From contig NZ_WHJH01000003.1 in NCBI RefSeq assembly GCF_011682145.1, positions 62,001 through 126,000 of the forward strand: a DNA stretch of 64,000 bases. The letters run 5' to 3'. A program made the translations under genes and the position numbers. Below are positions 1 through 9,426 of the stretch, piece after piece (position 1 is the stretch's first letter; every line of letters starts with the position of its first letter). The notes below the pieces were generated by a model, which saw only the letters and a list, made by a program, of their open reading frames with translations, searched no databases and was not told the DNA's origin. This DNA comes from Massilia mucilaginosa. Lineage in GTDB: Bacteria > Pseudomonadota > Gammaproteobacteria > Burkholderiales > Burkholderiaceae_D.

Positions 1-549
1 GTCACGGCCGGCCACTTCCTCTACTGGAGCACCCAGTTCGAAGAGTACGACGCGCTGGCCGCCAAAGAACTGACCTTGCAGGCCGAGTACAAGACCAAGA
101 TCGCCCAGGCCATCAACCTCGACGCCCTGATCGCCCAGAAAGCCCAGGTCGACCAGTACGTCGAACGCCTGCAGAAGCAATTGCCGAGCAAGGCTGAAAT
201 GGCGGCCCTGCTGTCGGACATCAACCAGGCCGGCGTCGGCCGCGGCCTGTCGTTCGACCTGTTCAAGCCGGGCCAGGTGGTGGTGCGCGATTACTACGCC
301 GAACTGCCGATCGATATCCGGGTGGCCGGGACTTACCATGACATCGGGGCGTTTGCCAGCGACATGGCCAACCTGCCGCGCATCGTCACGCTCAACAATA
401 TGTCGCTGTCGGCCAACAAGGATGGCGGCCTGGTGCTCGAAGCGGTCGCCAAGACCTTCCGCTACCTCGATCCCGAAGAAGCCAATGCGCAGCGCAAGAT
501 CCGCTCGGACCGCGACAAGCTGGCCAAGGGTAAAGGGGGTGCCAAATGA
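1..549 (+). CDS. pilO: Type IV pilus inner-membrane protein PilO (5' truncated by window edge)
   Basis: The frame is open from base 1, so the N-terminal cytoplasmic tail and most of the single membrane helix lie outside the window. The visible part begins in the end of the helix region, continues into a coiled-coil stretch (AKAEYKTKIAQAINLDALIA-like, with VDQYVERLQKQLP) and then a ferredoxin-like periplasmic domain. PilO pairs with PilN and links the inner-membrane PilM/N platform to PilP and the PilQ secretin in the pilus alignment complex. Its stop overlaps the pilP start in ATGA (546-549), so the two are translationally coupled. Identity rests on the domain layout and on the pilP and pilQ genes that follow. 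Confidence 0.93.
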   Translation, partial: VTAGHFLYWSTQFEEYDALAAKELTLQAEYKTKIAQAINLDALIAQKAQVDQYVERLQKQLPSKAEMAALLSDINQAGVGRGLSFDLFKPGQVVVRDYYAELPIDIRVAGTYHDIGAFASDMANLPRIVTLNNMSLSANKDGGLVLEAVAKTFRYLDPEEANAQRKIRSDRDKLAKGKGGAK

Positions 550-1085
550 GCGCCAAACGCAACTGCCTCGCGCTGCTGATCGGCGCCGGCCTGCTGGCCG
601 GCTGCGGCGACAGCGACGTCCAGGAAGTGAACCAGTGGATGGAGCAGACCAAGAAGGAAACCAAGGTCGATGTGAAGCCGCTGACCGAGCCGACCACCTT
701 CGTCCCGTTTGCCTACAGCACCGTCGGCCAGGTTGACCCTTACGATCCGAACAAGCTGCTGGCCGAGCTGGCCCGCACCTCGGGCGCCAACAACCCGCTC
801 AAGCCGGACGACAGCCGGCCCAAGGAAGTCCTCGAGGCGTTCCCGCTCGACACCATGTCCATGGTGGGCAGCATGAAATCGAAAGGCGTCATGTATGCGC
901 TGGTACAGATCGACAAGACCATGTACCACGTCAAGCCAGGCGACCGGGTGGGCCAGAATTTCGGCATCATCACCGGCGTGAGCGATGAAGCAATCAGTAT
1001 CAAGGAAACGGTCCAGGATGCCGGCGGCGAATGGATCGAACGTCCCACCAAGCTAGAGTTGCAGGAAAGTAAGGAGAAGAAATGA
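546..1085 (+). CDS. pilP: Type IV pilus lipoprotein PilP
   Basis: A 179-residue lipoprotein with lipobox LLAGC and acylated Cys at residue 20. The middle is a proline-rich, extended segment (about 30-90) that binds PilN/PilO, and the C-terminal half (about 95-170) is the small beta-sandwich HR domain that contacts the N0 region of PilQ. It therefore bridges the inner-membrane complex and the outer-membrane secretin. The start overlaps the pilO stop by 4 bases and the stop overlaps the pilQ start by 4 bases, so three pil genes are translated as a coupled unit. Confidence 0.94.
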   Translation: MSAKRNCLALLIGAGLLAGCGDSDVQEVNQWMEQTKKETKVDVKPLTEPTTFVPFAYSTVGQVDPYDPNKLLAELARTSGANNPLKPDDSRPKEVLEAFPLDTMSMVGSMKSKGVMYALVQIDKTMYHVKPGDRVGQNFGIITGVSDEAISIKETVQDAGGEWIERPTKLELQESKEKK

Positions 1086-3289
1086 TCGCACTGAGAATGA
1101 ATGGCACCGCGCTGATGGGCACGGTGATCCGCATGGGCGCATTATTGGCTCTGGCCTTCGGCGCCAATAGCGCCCTGGCCCAAGAGAACGCGATCGAATC
1201 GATCACGGCCAACCAGCAGGGCTCGAACGTGGTGGTGAACGTGGCGATGAAAAACGCCCCGACCAAGCTGCCGATCGGTTTCTCGATCACCAATCCGACC
1301 CGCATCGCCCTCGATTTCGGGGCCACCGTGAATGCCACCGGCAAGACGGCCCAGGACGTGAACCTGGCCGACGTGCGCGGCATTAACGTGGTCCAGGCCG
1401 GCGCCCGTACGCGCCTGGTGCTGAACCTGAAGCGTCCGCTGAACTACGCCACCGCCATCGATGGCAAGTCGATCATCGTCACCATCGACGGTTCCGGCGG
1501 TGTGGCCCAGGCCGTCGACAGCGCCGGCCAGCCGGTCCTGAACGGCGTCTCGTCCTCCTCGGCACCGCTGCCGGTGCCGCAGGGCGCCAAGCGCCAGGTC
1601 TTGCGCGACCTCGATTTCCGCCGCGGCGCCAACGGCGAAGGCCGGGTCGTGGTCGACCTGCCGAACAGCCAGGTCGCGGTCGATGTGCGCCAGGTCGGCA
1701 ACACGGTGGTGGTCGATTTCATGAAGACCGGCTTGCCGGAAACCTTGCGCCGGCGCCTCGACGTGACCGATTTCGGCACGCCGGTGTCGCAGGTCACCAC
1801 GGTCACCCAGGGCGACAATGTGCGCATGACGGTGGAAGCGCGCGGCCTGTGGGAACAGACCGTGTACCAGAGCGATACCCAGCTGGTGATCGACGTCAAG
1901 CCGATCAAGGAAGACGCCAACAAGCTGACCCAGGGCACCCAGGGTTACCGCGGCGAGAAAATCTCGTTCAACTTCCAGAACGTGGAAGTGCGCGCCGCGC
2001 TGCAGGCCATCGCCGACATCTCGGGCCTGAACATCATCACCAGCGATTCGGTCAGCGGCAACCTGACCCTGCGCCTGAAAGAAGTGCCATGGGACCAGGC
2101 GCTCGACGTGGTGCTGCAAGCGAAGGGCCTGGACATGCGCAAGAACGGCTCGGTCCTGTGGATCGCCCCCAAGGATGAACTGCTGACCAAGGAAAAGCTG
2201 GAACTCGAACAGCGCGCCCAGATCGCCGATCTCGAGCCGCTCAAGTCGGAAATCTTCCAGCTCAACTACCAGAAAGCCGAAGCCTTCCGCACCGTGTTCG
2301 GCATCAACGCCGACGGCTCGGCCAAGGAGGAAGGCGACAACAGCCGCTCGCGCATCCTGTCGAAACGCGGCAGCGCCGTGATCGATCCACGCACCAACCA
2401 GCTGTTCATTACCGACATCGCCTCGAAGCTGGAAGACTTGCGCAAGCTGATCCAGAAAACCGACGTCGCCTCGAAGCAAGTGCTGATCGAAGCGCGCCTG
2501 GTGGAAGCCAATGACGGCTTCAGCCGCAACCTGGGCGCCAAAATCGGCTTTGCCGACCTGCGCACCCTGCGTGGCGGCGATTCCGGCTACGCTTACCGCG
2601 GCAACGAGCGGGTCGCCATCGGCGGCAACCTGGTCGGCATCGGCCAGGTCACCGGCCAGACCCCGGACAAGGGCGACGGCTACACCAATACCACCATGCT
2701 GAACCTGCCTGCGGCCAACATCGCCGGCAACCCGGCCGCCTCGCTGGCCGCCAGCCTGTTCTCGGCCGCCTCGAACCGTTTCCTGAACCTGGAGCTGTCG
2801 GCGCTGGAAGCGGACGGCAAGGGCAAGGTCATCTCGAGCCCGCGCGTGGTTACCGAAGACAAGAACGTGGCCGTGATCGAGCAGGGTATCGAACTGCCGT
2901 ACGAAAAAGCCACCAGCAGCGGCGCCACCTCGATCGAGTGGAAAAAAGCCAACCTGCGCCTCGAAGTGACCCCGCAGATCACGCCTGACGGCAACGTCGT
3001 GCTGGAAGTGAACGTCAACAAGGATACCAAGGGCGATGAAACGCGCGCGGGCTTTGCGATCAACACCCAGCACGTCCAAACCAAGGTGATGGTCGAAAAC
3101 GGCGGTACGGTCGTGCTGGGCGGAATTTACCAGCAATCCGAAACCAATAATGTGACCAAGGTGCCGTTTCTGGGCGACTTGCCGGTGCTCGGCAATCTGT
3201 TCAAGTCCACCTCGCGCCAAAGTACCAAGACCGAACTGCTGGTCTTCATCACCCCGAAAATCGTCGCAGATCGCCTGTCGACGCGCTAA
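1082..3289 (+). CDS. pilQ: Type IV pilus secretin PilQ
   Basis: A 735-residue outer-membrane secretin forming the channel for type IV pili. There is a signal peptide (cleavage near ALA-QE, residue 33), two AMIN peptidoglycan-binding domains (about 36-130 and 175-270), an STN/N0 domain beginning KISFNFQNVEVRAAL (about 290-365), an N1 domain, and the secretin pore domain ending in a lip motif VPFLGDLPVLGNLF and VFITPKIV. Two AMIN domains and overall length fit the PilQ family. It starts inside the pilP stop (ATGA). The gene that follows is 29 bases away with its own ribosome site, so the pil unit may end here. Confidence 0.96.
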   Translation: MIALRMNGTALMGTVIRMGALLALAFGANSALAQENAIESITANQQGSNVVVNVAMKNAPTKLPIGFSITNPTRIALDFGATVNATGKTAQDVNLADVRGINVVQAGARTRLVLNLKRPLNYATAIDGKSIIVTIDGSGGVAQAVDSAGQPVLNGVSSSSAPLPVPQGAKRQVLRDLDFRRGANGEGRVVVDLPNSQVAVDVRQVGNTVVVDFMKTGLPETLRRRLDVTDFGTPVSQVTTVTQGDNVRMTVEARGLWEQTVYQSDTQLVIDVKPIKEDANKLTQGTQGYRGEKISFNFQNVEVRAALQAIADISGLNIITSDSVSGNLTLRLKEVPWDQALDVVLQAKGLDMRKNGSVLWIAPKDELLTKEKLELEQRAQIADLEPLKSEIFQLNYQKAEAFRTVFGINADGSAKEEGDNSRSRILSKRGSAVIDPRTNQLFITDIASKLEDLRKLIQKTDVASKQVLIEARLVEANDGFSRNLGAKIGFADLRTLRGGDSGYAYRGNERVAIGGNLVGIGQVTGQTPDKGDGYTNTTMLNLPAANIAGNPAASLAASLFSAASNRFLNLELSALEADGKGKVISSPRVVTEDKNVAVIEQGIELPYEKATSSGATSIEWKKANLRLEVTPQITPDGNVVLEVNVNKDTKGDETRAGFAINTQHVQTKVMVENGGTVVLGGIYQQSETNNVTKVPFLGDLPVLGNLFKSTSRQSTKTELLVFITPKIVADRLSTR

Positions 3290-3318
3290 CACCAGAATAC
3301 ATTTAATCAGGAATTAAC

Positions 3319-5502
3319 ATGCTGCCCACATATTTACAACGCGCTTTTGCGAATCCGGTTCGCGTGCTGACCTGCGTCTCCATGGCCACGGCCCTGGTGG
3401 CCTGCGGCGGCGGCGGAGGCAATCCTGGCGGAACCAGCTCGGTCACGCCCGGCACCCCGACCCCGACCCCGACCCCGACTCCGACCCCGACCCCGACACC
3501 GGTGGTGCCGGCCGAGCCGAAAATGACCGTGCAGCTGGTCGACGCCGCCGGTGTTCCAATCAGCACCCTGTCGGGTGGCCAGGCTGGCCAGGTGAAAGTC
3601 ACCTTGCTCGACGCCAAGGGCAATGTCGCCCCGAATGAAGTCGTGAAATTCACCACCGACGACACCTTGCTGCAGTTCACGCCAGTATCGAGCACGGCAC
3701 TGACCGACGCATCGGGCGTGGCGGTCATTACCGTCAAACCGGCCAGCGTCACGGCGGCCGGCGCGGTCAACATCGCCGTTGTGGCAACTGCTGGCGGCAA
3801 AGCGGTCAATGGCGGGATCAACCTGGCCGTTGGCGCGGCCCCGCTGACGCTCGGCACGATCAAGTTTGTGCCGGAACGCAACGGCGAGATCCTGCCGGCC
3901 TTCGGCACCGCCCTGCTGCAGATTCCTATCACCACCGGCAACGTGGCAGCGACCACCGCACCGGGCCTGACCATCAATTCCCTGTGCAGCAACGACGGTA
4001 CCGCCACCCTGGTGCCGGGCGCGCTGGACAAAGGCGTGCAGTCGGTCACCTACACCAACAGAGGTTGCCTGCGCGAGACCGATACCATCACCGTATCGCT
4101 CGGCAATTTCAACCAGACGGTCAAAATCAACGTGGGCAAGGCCAATATCGGCACCATCCAGTTCGTCGGTTCGGACCTGGCGAACAACGCCATCGTCCTG
4201 CGCGGCTCGGGCGGCCTGGGACGCAAGGAATCGTCGATCCTGACCTTCCGCGTGCTCGACCAGAACAGCATCGGCTTGCCTGGCGTTGACGTCACCTTCA
4301 CCGCGACCACCACCACCGGCGGCCTGATCGTTCAACCGGCCAAGGCCACTTCCGACGCCACCGGCAACGTCACCACCACCGTCGCATCGGGCACGATTCC
4401 GACGCCGGTACGCGTAGTTGCCCAGGCAACGCGCAACGGCACCACCATCAGCGGCCTGTCCGACAGCCTGATCATCTCGACCGGCCTGCCGATCCAGAAA
4501 TCGATGTCGCTCAGCGCAGATAGCTACAATATCGACGGCCTCGGCTACGATTCGGCCATCGCCAAGGTCACCGTCCTGATGGCCGACCAGTACGGCAATC
4601 CGATCTCGGACAACACCGCTGTCAGTTTCGTCACCGAAGGCGGCGCGATCGCCACGCCGGACGAAGGCGGTTGCAAAACCAAGGGCGGCGGTTGCACGGT
4701 CGACCTCAAGAGCCAGGCTTTCCGTCCGGTCAACGGGCGCGTCACCGTGCTGGCCTATGTCCAGGGTATTGAAGACTTTGTCGACGAAAATGGTGATGGC
4801 GTGTACAGCTGCAAACAGCCGATTCTTGCCAACAAGGACGACCCGACTCCGTACCGTCCGCTGGTCGACAGCTGCACGCCTACCACCGGCGAACGCTTCA
4901 GCGACCAGGGCGATCCGTTCCTCAATACCGGCAACCATGCAATCATCCGCGGCAACCCGGGCGGCAACACGCTTCAACGCGACAAAGACCCTGCAAAAGA
5001 CCGGAAATACACCAGCTCGCTGGGCGATCTGCCGTTCCCTTACAATCGCACCGCATACAGCGTCGACGGTAACCAACAGTGGGGCTTGAACTACATCTGG
5101 CGCGAGACCGAAATCGTCTTCAGCGGCGACGAGCCAACCTTCATTCGCCAGTTCGCCAATACCGACGGCACCCTGCGCGACTGGACCGCGGCCGATGGCC
5201 CGGTCAATATCATCGCCGGTCTGAGCGGCGAGAATTGCACAAACCAGGTCGTGTATTTCCGCATCGTCGATGTTAACAACAATCCGCTTCCAAGCGGCAC
5301 CACGGTCACGGCTGGCGATGCCGACAAGGTCCAGCCGCAATCCGTGTCGCCGAATGTGATCCCGGCCACCAACCGCCTCGGCGGAACCCAGCACTGGGTC
5401 AACATCAAGAAGGAAACGAACTGCGTCGGAGGTGAATTTTCAATCAAGACCACCACCCCACGCGGCAAGTCGGTGTCCTCGTTCTTGTTCAAGTCGGGTT
5501 GA
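3319..5502 (+). CDS. Large Ig-like (Big_1-type) surface lipoprotein
   Basis: A 727-residue predicted lipoprotein with signal peptide and lipobox LVAC (Cys 29). It is followed by a Gly run, a Pro-Thr dipeptide stalk (about residues 46-60), and a chain of immunoglobulin-like modules. The motifs [36 protein letters not shown] and [18 protein letters not shown] are typical of bacterial Ig-like domain 1 (invasin/intimin type). The C-terminal third is unassigned. ATG is preceded by a CAGGAAT ribosome site. It sits between pilQ and the shikimate genes, and its stop codon overlaps the TTG start of the next gene. A surface or adhesion role, possibly linked to pili, is inference from position and fold. 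Confidence 0.75.
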   Translation: MLPTYLQRAFANPVRVLTCVSMATALVACGGGGGNPGGTSSVTPGTPTPTPTPTPTPTPTPVVPAEPKMTVQLVDAAGVPISTLSGGQAGQVKVTLLDAKGNVAPNEVVKFTTDDTLLQFTPVSSTALTDASGVAVITVKPASVTAAGAVNIAVVATAGGKAVNGGINLAVGAAPLTLGTIKFVPERNGEILPAFGTALLQIPITTGNVAATTAPGLTINSLCSNDGTATLVPGALDKGVQSVTYTNRGCLRETDTITVSLGNFNQTVKINVGKANIGTIQFVGSDLANNAIVLRGSGGLGRKESSILTFRVLDQNSIGLPGVDVTFTATTTTGGLIVQPAKATSDATGNVTTTVASGTIPTPVRVVAQATRNGTTISGLSDSLIISTGLPIQKSMSLSADSYNIDGLGYDSAIAKVTVLMADQYGNPISDNTAVSFVTEGGAIATPDEGGCKTKGGGCTVDLKSQAFRPVNGRVTVLAYVQGIEDFVDENGDGVYSCKQPILANKDDPTPYRPLVDSCTPTTGERFSDQGDPFLNTGNHAIIRGNPGGNTLQRDKDPAKDRKYTSSLGDLPFPYNRTAYSVDGNQQWGLNYIWRETEIVFSGDEPTFIRQFANTDGTLRDWTAADGPVNIIAGLSGENCTNQVVYFRIVDVNNNPLPSGTTVTAGDADKVQPQSVSPNVIPATNRLGGTQHWVNIKKETNCVGGEFSIKTTTPRGKSVSSFLFKSG
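3454..3496 (+). repeat. In-frame hexanucleotide tandem repeat (ACCCCG)n
   Basis: Seven consecutive 6-bp units of ACCCCG (one with a C to T change) encode the Pro-Thr stalk of the Ig-like lipoprotein. Because the unit is two codons long, copy-number change would lengthen or shorten the stalk without shifting the frame. Confidence 0.85.
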
Positions 5503-7181
5503 AGTCGGAGAATATCTTCCTGGTAGGGCTGATGGGGGCGGGAAAAACCACCATCGGCCGTATTCTTGCCAGGAAGCTAGGTAAGCGCTTTGTCGATTCC
5601 GACCACGAGATCGAGGCCCGCACCGGTGCCACGATCCCGTGGATTTTCGAAATCGAAGGCGAGGCGAGTTTTCGTCGCCGTGAGGCCGAGGTCATCCGTG
5701 ACCTGACGGCGCAGGACGGCCTCGTCCTCGCCACCGGCGGCGGGGCCGTGCTCGACCCCGCCAGCCGTGCCTATCTGAAACAACGTGGCCGCGTGGTCTA
5801 CCTGCGCGCCAGCGTCAACAGCATCATGCTGCGCACCACCCACGACAAAAGCCGGCCGCTGCTGCAAACGGCCGACCCCCGCAAGAAACTCGAAGAATTG
5901 ACGGCCCAGCGCGAGCCGCTGTACCGCGAGATTGCCGACCTGGTGATCGACACGGGCCGACCTAACGTACAATCGATGGTCCAAACAATTCTGACGCAAC
6001 TGTCCGCGCTCGGCCCAGCCGCCGCGAGAACAGCGCGTGGGTCCAATATGCCACCATCACAAGCCTCACAAGCATCCCCAGTACCGAATACCGAACCATC
6101 CCGGATCTTCCTCAACGTCGACCTGGGCGAACGCAGCTACCCGATCACCATCGGCGCCGGCCTGCTGTCCGACCCGGCGCTGCTCGAGCGCCATATCGCC
6201 GGGCGCAAGGTCGCCATCGTGACCAATACCACGGTGGCTCCGCTGTACCTCGAGCGCGTGGCCGCGCCGCTGCGCGCCAGCGGGCGCGATGTGCTCGAAA
6301 TCGTCCTGCCCGACGGCGAACAGTTCAAGAGCTGGGACAGCCTGATGACCATCTTCGACGCCCTGCTCGAACACAAGTGCGACCGCAAGACCACCATGGT
6401 GGCCCTGGGCGGCGGCGTGATCGGCGACCTGACCGGCTATGCCGCCGCCAGCTACATGCGCGGCGTGCCGTTCGTGCAGATGCCGACCACCCTGCTGTCG
6501 CAGGTCGACTCCTCGGTCGGCGGCAAGACCGGCATCAACCACCCGCTCGGCAAGAACATGATCGGCGCCTTTTACCAGCCGCGCGCCGTGCTGGCCGATA
6601 CCGCCTCGCTCGACACGCTGGCCCCGCGCGAACTGTCGGCCGGCCTGGCCGAGGTGATCAAGCACGGCGCCATCATCGACGCCGCATTTTTCGACTGGAT
6701 CGAAGCGAACATCGGCAAGCTGATGGCGCGCGACCCGGCCGCGCTGGCGCACGCCATTTCGCGTTCCTGCGAAATCAAGGCCGACGTGGTGCGCCAGGAT
6801 GAACGCGAGGGCGGACTGCGCGCCATCCTCAACTTCGGCCACACCTTCGGCCACGCGATCGAGGCGGGCATGGGCTACGGCGCCTGGCTGCACGGTGAAG
6901 CGGTCGGCTGCGGCATGGTGATGGCGGCCGACCTGTCGCACCGTCTGGGACTGGTCGACGCGGCCACCGTGGCGCGCATGCGCGCCCTGGTCGCGGCCGC
7001 CGGCCTGCCGACCGTCGCGCCCGACCTCGGCACCGAACGCTGGCTCGAACTGATGGAAGTCGACAAGAAGAACGAAGGCGGCGCCATCAAGTTCATCCTG
7101 ATGAAGCCGCTGGGCAGTCCGAGCATCACCAGCGCCCCGCGCGAGCAACTGCTGGCCACCCTGGCCGCCTGCGTCGGCTGA
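5499..7181 (+). CDS. aroKB: Bifunctional shikimate kinase / 3-dehydroquinate synthase (fused AroK-AroB)
   Basis: One 560-residue frame carries two shikimate-pathway enzymes. Residues 1 to about 170 are shikimate kinase: P-loop GLMGAGKT at 10-17, [14 protein letters not shown] and the lid with RPLL. A linker rich in Ala, Ser and Pro (about 172-200) follows. Residues from about 200 to 560 are dehydroquinate synthase: [37 protein letters not shown] and zinc ligands in [16 protein letters not shown] and LHGEAVG. The start is TTG at 5499, overlapping the previous stop as TTGA; no later Met keeps the P-loop. An in-frame ATG at 6048 in the linker could give a free AroB. In most relatives outside this group the two are separate adjacent genes. 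Confidence 0.93.
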   Translation: MKSENIFLVGLMGAGKTTIGRILARKLGKRFVDSDHEIEARTGATIPWIFEIEGEASFRRREAEVIRDLTAQDGLVLATGGGAVLDPASRAYLKQRGRVVYLRASVNSIMLRTTHDKSRPLLQTADPRKKLEELTAQREPLYREIADLVIDTGRPNVQSMVQTILTQLSALGPAAARTARGSNMPPSQASQASPVPNTEPSRIFLNVDLGERSYPITIGAGLLSDPALLERHIAGRKVAIVTNTTVAPLYLERVAAPLRASGRDVLEIVLPDGEQFKSWDSLMTIFDALLEHKCDRKTTMVALGGGVIGDLTGYAAASYMRGVPFVQMPTTLLSQVDSSVGGKTGINHPLGKNMIGAFYQPRAVLADTASLDTLAPRELSAGLAEVIKHGAIIDAAFFDWIEANIGKLMARDPAALAHAISRSCEIKADVVRQDEREGGLRAILNFGHTFGHAIEAGMGYGAWLHGEAVGCGMVMAADLSHRLGLVDAATVARMRALVAAAGLPTVAPDLGTERWLELMEVDKKNEGGAIKFILMKPLGSPSITSAPREQLLATLAACVG

Positions 7182-7182
7182 C

Positions 7183-8319
7183 ATGAACCCCGACGCCCAC
7201 CTCGCCCCGTACGCCGTGCATTCGGAGACGGCGCGCGGCCGGCGCCATCCCGAAACCTCGCACGCCTCGCGCAGCCAGTTCCAGCGCGACCGCGACCGCA
7301 TCATCCACTGCTCGGCCTTCCGCCGGCTCGAATACAAGACCCAGGTCTTCCTCAATCACGAGGGCGACATGTTCCGCACGCGCCTGACGCACAGCCTGGA
7401 AGTGGCGCAGGTCGGCCGCTCCATGGCGCGCAACCTGCGCCTGAACGAAGACCTGGTCGAAGCGCTCGCGCTGGCGCACGACCTGGGCCACACGCCGTTC
7501 GGCCATGTCGGCCAGGATGTGCTCGACGAATGCATGAAGGAGCACGGCGGCTTCGAGCACAACCTGCAAAGCCTGCGCGTGGTCGACCAACTCGAAGAGC
7601 ACTACGGCGCCTTCGATGGCCTGAACCTGATGTTCGATACGCGCGAGGGCATCCTCAAGCACTGCTCGCTGGCCAACGCCAAACTGCTCGGCCCCGTGGC
7701 GCAGCGCTTCATCGACCGCACCCAGCCCTCGCTGGAAGCGCAGCTGACCAACCTGGCCGACGAAATCGCCTACAACAGCCACGATATCGACGACGGCCTG
7801 CGCTCGGGCCTGATCACGATTGCGCAGCTGGAGGAAGTCGACTTTTTCGCGCGCCGCTGGCACGATGTGCAGAAGGCGTATCCGGGCCTGTCGGGCCGGC
7901 GCGCCATTTACGAAACCCTGCGCCGCCTGATCACCGTGCTGGCCGACGATTTGATTGAAACCTCCAGCGTGCTGCTGGCCGAAGCGGCGCCGGCCGACCT
8001 TGACGCGGTGCGCGCCAGCGGCCCGCTGATCCGCTTTTCCGACCCGATGCGCAAGGATGCGACGGAGCTCAAGCGCTTCCTGCGCGCCAATCTGTACCGC
8101 CACTTCAAGGTGAACCGGATGCGCGTGAAGGCCAGCCGCATCGTGCGCGAACTGTTCGACGCCTTCATGGCCGAACCGGTGCTGCTGCCGCCCGATTATC
8201 AGTTCGCTGGCGGCGACGTCACGCGCCAGGCGCGCAAGATCGCCGACTATATCGCCGGCATGACGGACCGCTACGCGATCCGCGAACACCGGCGCATTTT
8301 CTCGCTCGAGGATTTGTAG
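7183..8319 (+). CDS. dgt: Deoxyguanosinetriphosphate triphosphohydrolase-like protein (HD domain dNTPase)
   Basis: A 378-residue HD-superfamily dNTPase. The metal-binding residues are visible as H in [13 protein letters not shown] in [14 protein letters not shown] and D in [13 protein letters not shown]. The N-terminal [20 protein letters not shown] is the hallmark of the Dgt type-2 subfamily. The activity expected is dNTP to deoxynucleoside plus triphosphate, trimming dNTP pools. ATG is 1 base after the aroKB stop. Its TAG (8317-8319) directly abuts the stop of convergent mutY, leaving no spacer. Confidence 0.93.
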   Translation: MNPDAHLAPYAVHSETARGRRHPETSHASRSQFQRDRDRIIHCSAFRRLEYKTQVFLNHEGDMFRTRLTHSLEVAQVGRSMARNLRLNEDLVEALALAHDLGHTPFGHVGQDVLDECMKEHGGFEHNLQSLRVVDQLEEHYGAFDGLNLMFDTREGILKHCSLANAKLLGPVAQRFIDRTQPSLEAQLTNLADEIAYNSHDIDDGLRSGLITIAQLEEVDFFARRWHDVQKAYPGLSGRRAIYETLRRLITVLADDLIETSSVLLAEAAPADLDAVRASGPLIRFSDPMRKDATELKRFLRANLYRHFKVNRMRVKASRIVRELFDAFMAEPVLLPPDYQFAGGDVTRQARKIADYIAGMTDRYAIREHRRIFSLEDL

Positions 8320-9426
8320 TCAGAACAGGGAGGGCGCGCTCAGGTCGAGCAGCAGCTTCTTGACCGGCGCCGGCAGCGGAGCGCTGTCGATGCGTGCCAG
8401 GTCCCACCACAGGTAGGGCGTATTCAATGGCGCACGCTGCGACAGCGTCACCTGGAACGGCGCGATATGCAGGCGGTAGTGCGTGAACACGTGCACCAGC
8501 GGCAGCAGCGCATGAATCTCTTCAACCTCACCGAGGGCACTGGCCGCCGGCGCCACCGCGTCGATGGCCAGCACGCCGCGCACGGCATGGCCGTCCACTT
8601 CCGGCAGCGACATCAGCCCGCCCCAGATGCCCGTCTGCGCGCGCTGTTCGAGCAGCACCTGGCCGCCTTCGATGACGACCAGCAGGGCCGCCTGTTTTTC
8701 GGGGATGGTTTTCTTCGGTTTGCGCACCGGCAGTTCGGCCGTGCGGCCGGTGGCGTAGGCCACGCAGCGCTCCTGCAAGGGACAGCGTGCGCAATCGGGC
8801 TTGCTGCGCGTGCAGAGGGTCGCTCCCAGGTCCATCAAGCCTTGCGTATATGACTCGATGCCCGATTCGATGCCGTCAGCCGGCAGCAACGCTTGCGCGC
8901 GCCGCCACAAGCCATCTTCGACCGCCTTTACGCCCGGGAATTCATCGATGCCGAACACGCGCGCGAACACGCGCTTGACGTTACCGTCCAAAATGGCGGC
9001 GCGGGTGCCGCTGGAAAATGCGGAAATCGCCGCCGCCGTGGAACGCCCGATACCCGGCAAGTCGGCCAGCAGCGCCGGGTCGCTCGGGAAGATGCCGCCG
9101 TATTCGTCGAGCACGCGCTTGGCGCAGGCGTGCAGGTTGCGCGCGCGCGTGTAGTAGCCAAGGCCGCTCCACTGCGCCATCACATCCTCGGATGGCGCCG
9201 CTGCCAGGTCGTGCAGGGTAGGGAAGCGTTCCAGGAAGCGCGCATAGTACGCCAGCACCGCGGCCACCTGCGTTTGCTGCAGCATGATCTCGGACAGCCA
9301 GATGCGGTAAGCATCGCGCGTGTTCTGCCACGGCAGGGCGTGGCGTCCGTGCGACTTCTGCCAGTCGATGACGGCAGCGGAAAACGAGGGGTCTTCCAGC
9401 TGCCCGAACTCGGTCAGTCTCTTCAC
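8320..9426 (-). CDS. mutY: Adenine DNA glycosylase MutY
   Basis: A 368-residue base-excision-repair enzyme removing A mispaired with 8-oxoguanine. Helix-hairpin-helix LPGIGRSTAAAIS and catalytic Asp in ILDGNVKRVFARV are visible. The [4Fe-4S] cluster motif is CX6CX2CX5C (CTRSKPDCARCPLQERC), and the C-terminal part is the Nudix-like domain recognising 8-oxoG. The frame is open further upstream, but that part reads through the GTPase gene in another frame. GTG at 9426 overlaps the upstream stop (GTGA) and puts MKRLTEFGQ directly before the conserved domain, so I chose it. Third gene of a mutM-GTPase-mutY operon. Confidence 0.92.
   Translation of the reverse strand: MKRLTEFGQLEDPSFSAAVIDWQKSHGRHALPWQNTRDAYRIWLSEIMLQQTQVAAVLAYYARFLERFPTLHDLAAAPSEDVMAQWSGLGYYTRARNLHACAKRVLDEYGGIFPSDPALLADLPGIGRSTAAAISAFSSGTRAAILDGNVKRVFARVFGIDEFPGVKAVEDGLWRRAQALLPADGIESGIESYTQGLMDLGATLCTRSKPDCARCPLQERCVAYATGRTAELPVRKPKKTIPEKQAALLVVIEGGQVLLEQRAQTGIWGGLMSLPEVDGHAVRGVLAIDAVAPAASALGEVEEIHALLPLVHVFTHYRLHIAPFQVTLSQRAPLNTPYLWWDLARIDSAPLPAPVKKLLLDLSAPSLF

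Noticed and set aside
1142-3292. Long open frame antisense to pilQ
   Set aside because: Shadow of a GC-rich gene: Arg/His/Ala-rich composition, no ribosome site, pilQ strand has all family motifs.
3334-5394. 686-codon frame antisense to the Ig-like lipoprotein
   Set aside because: Arg/Gly/His-rich shadow without ribosome site or signal.
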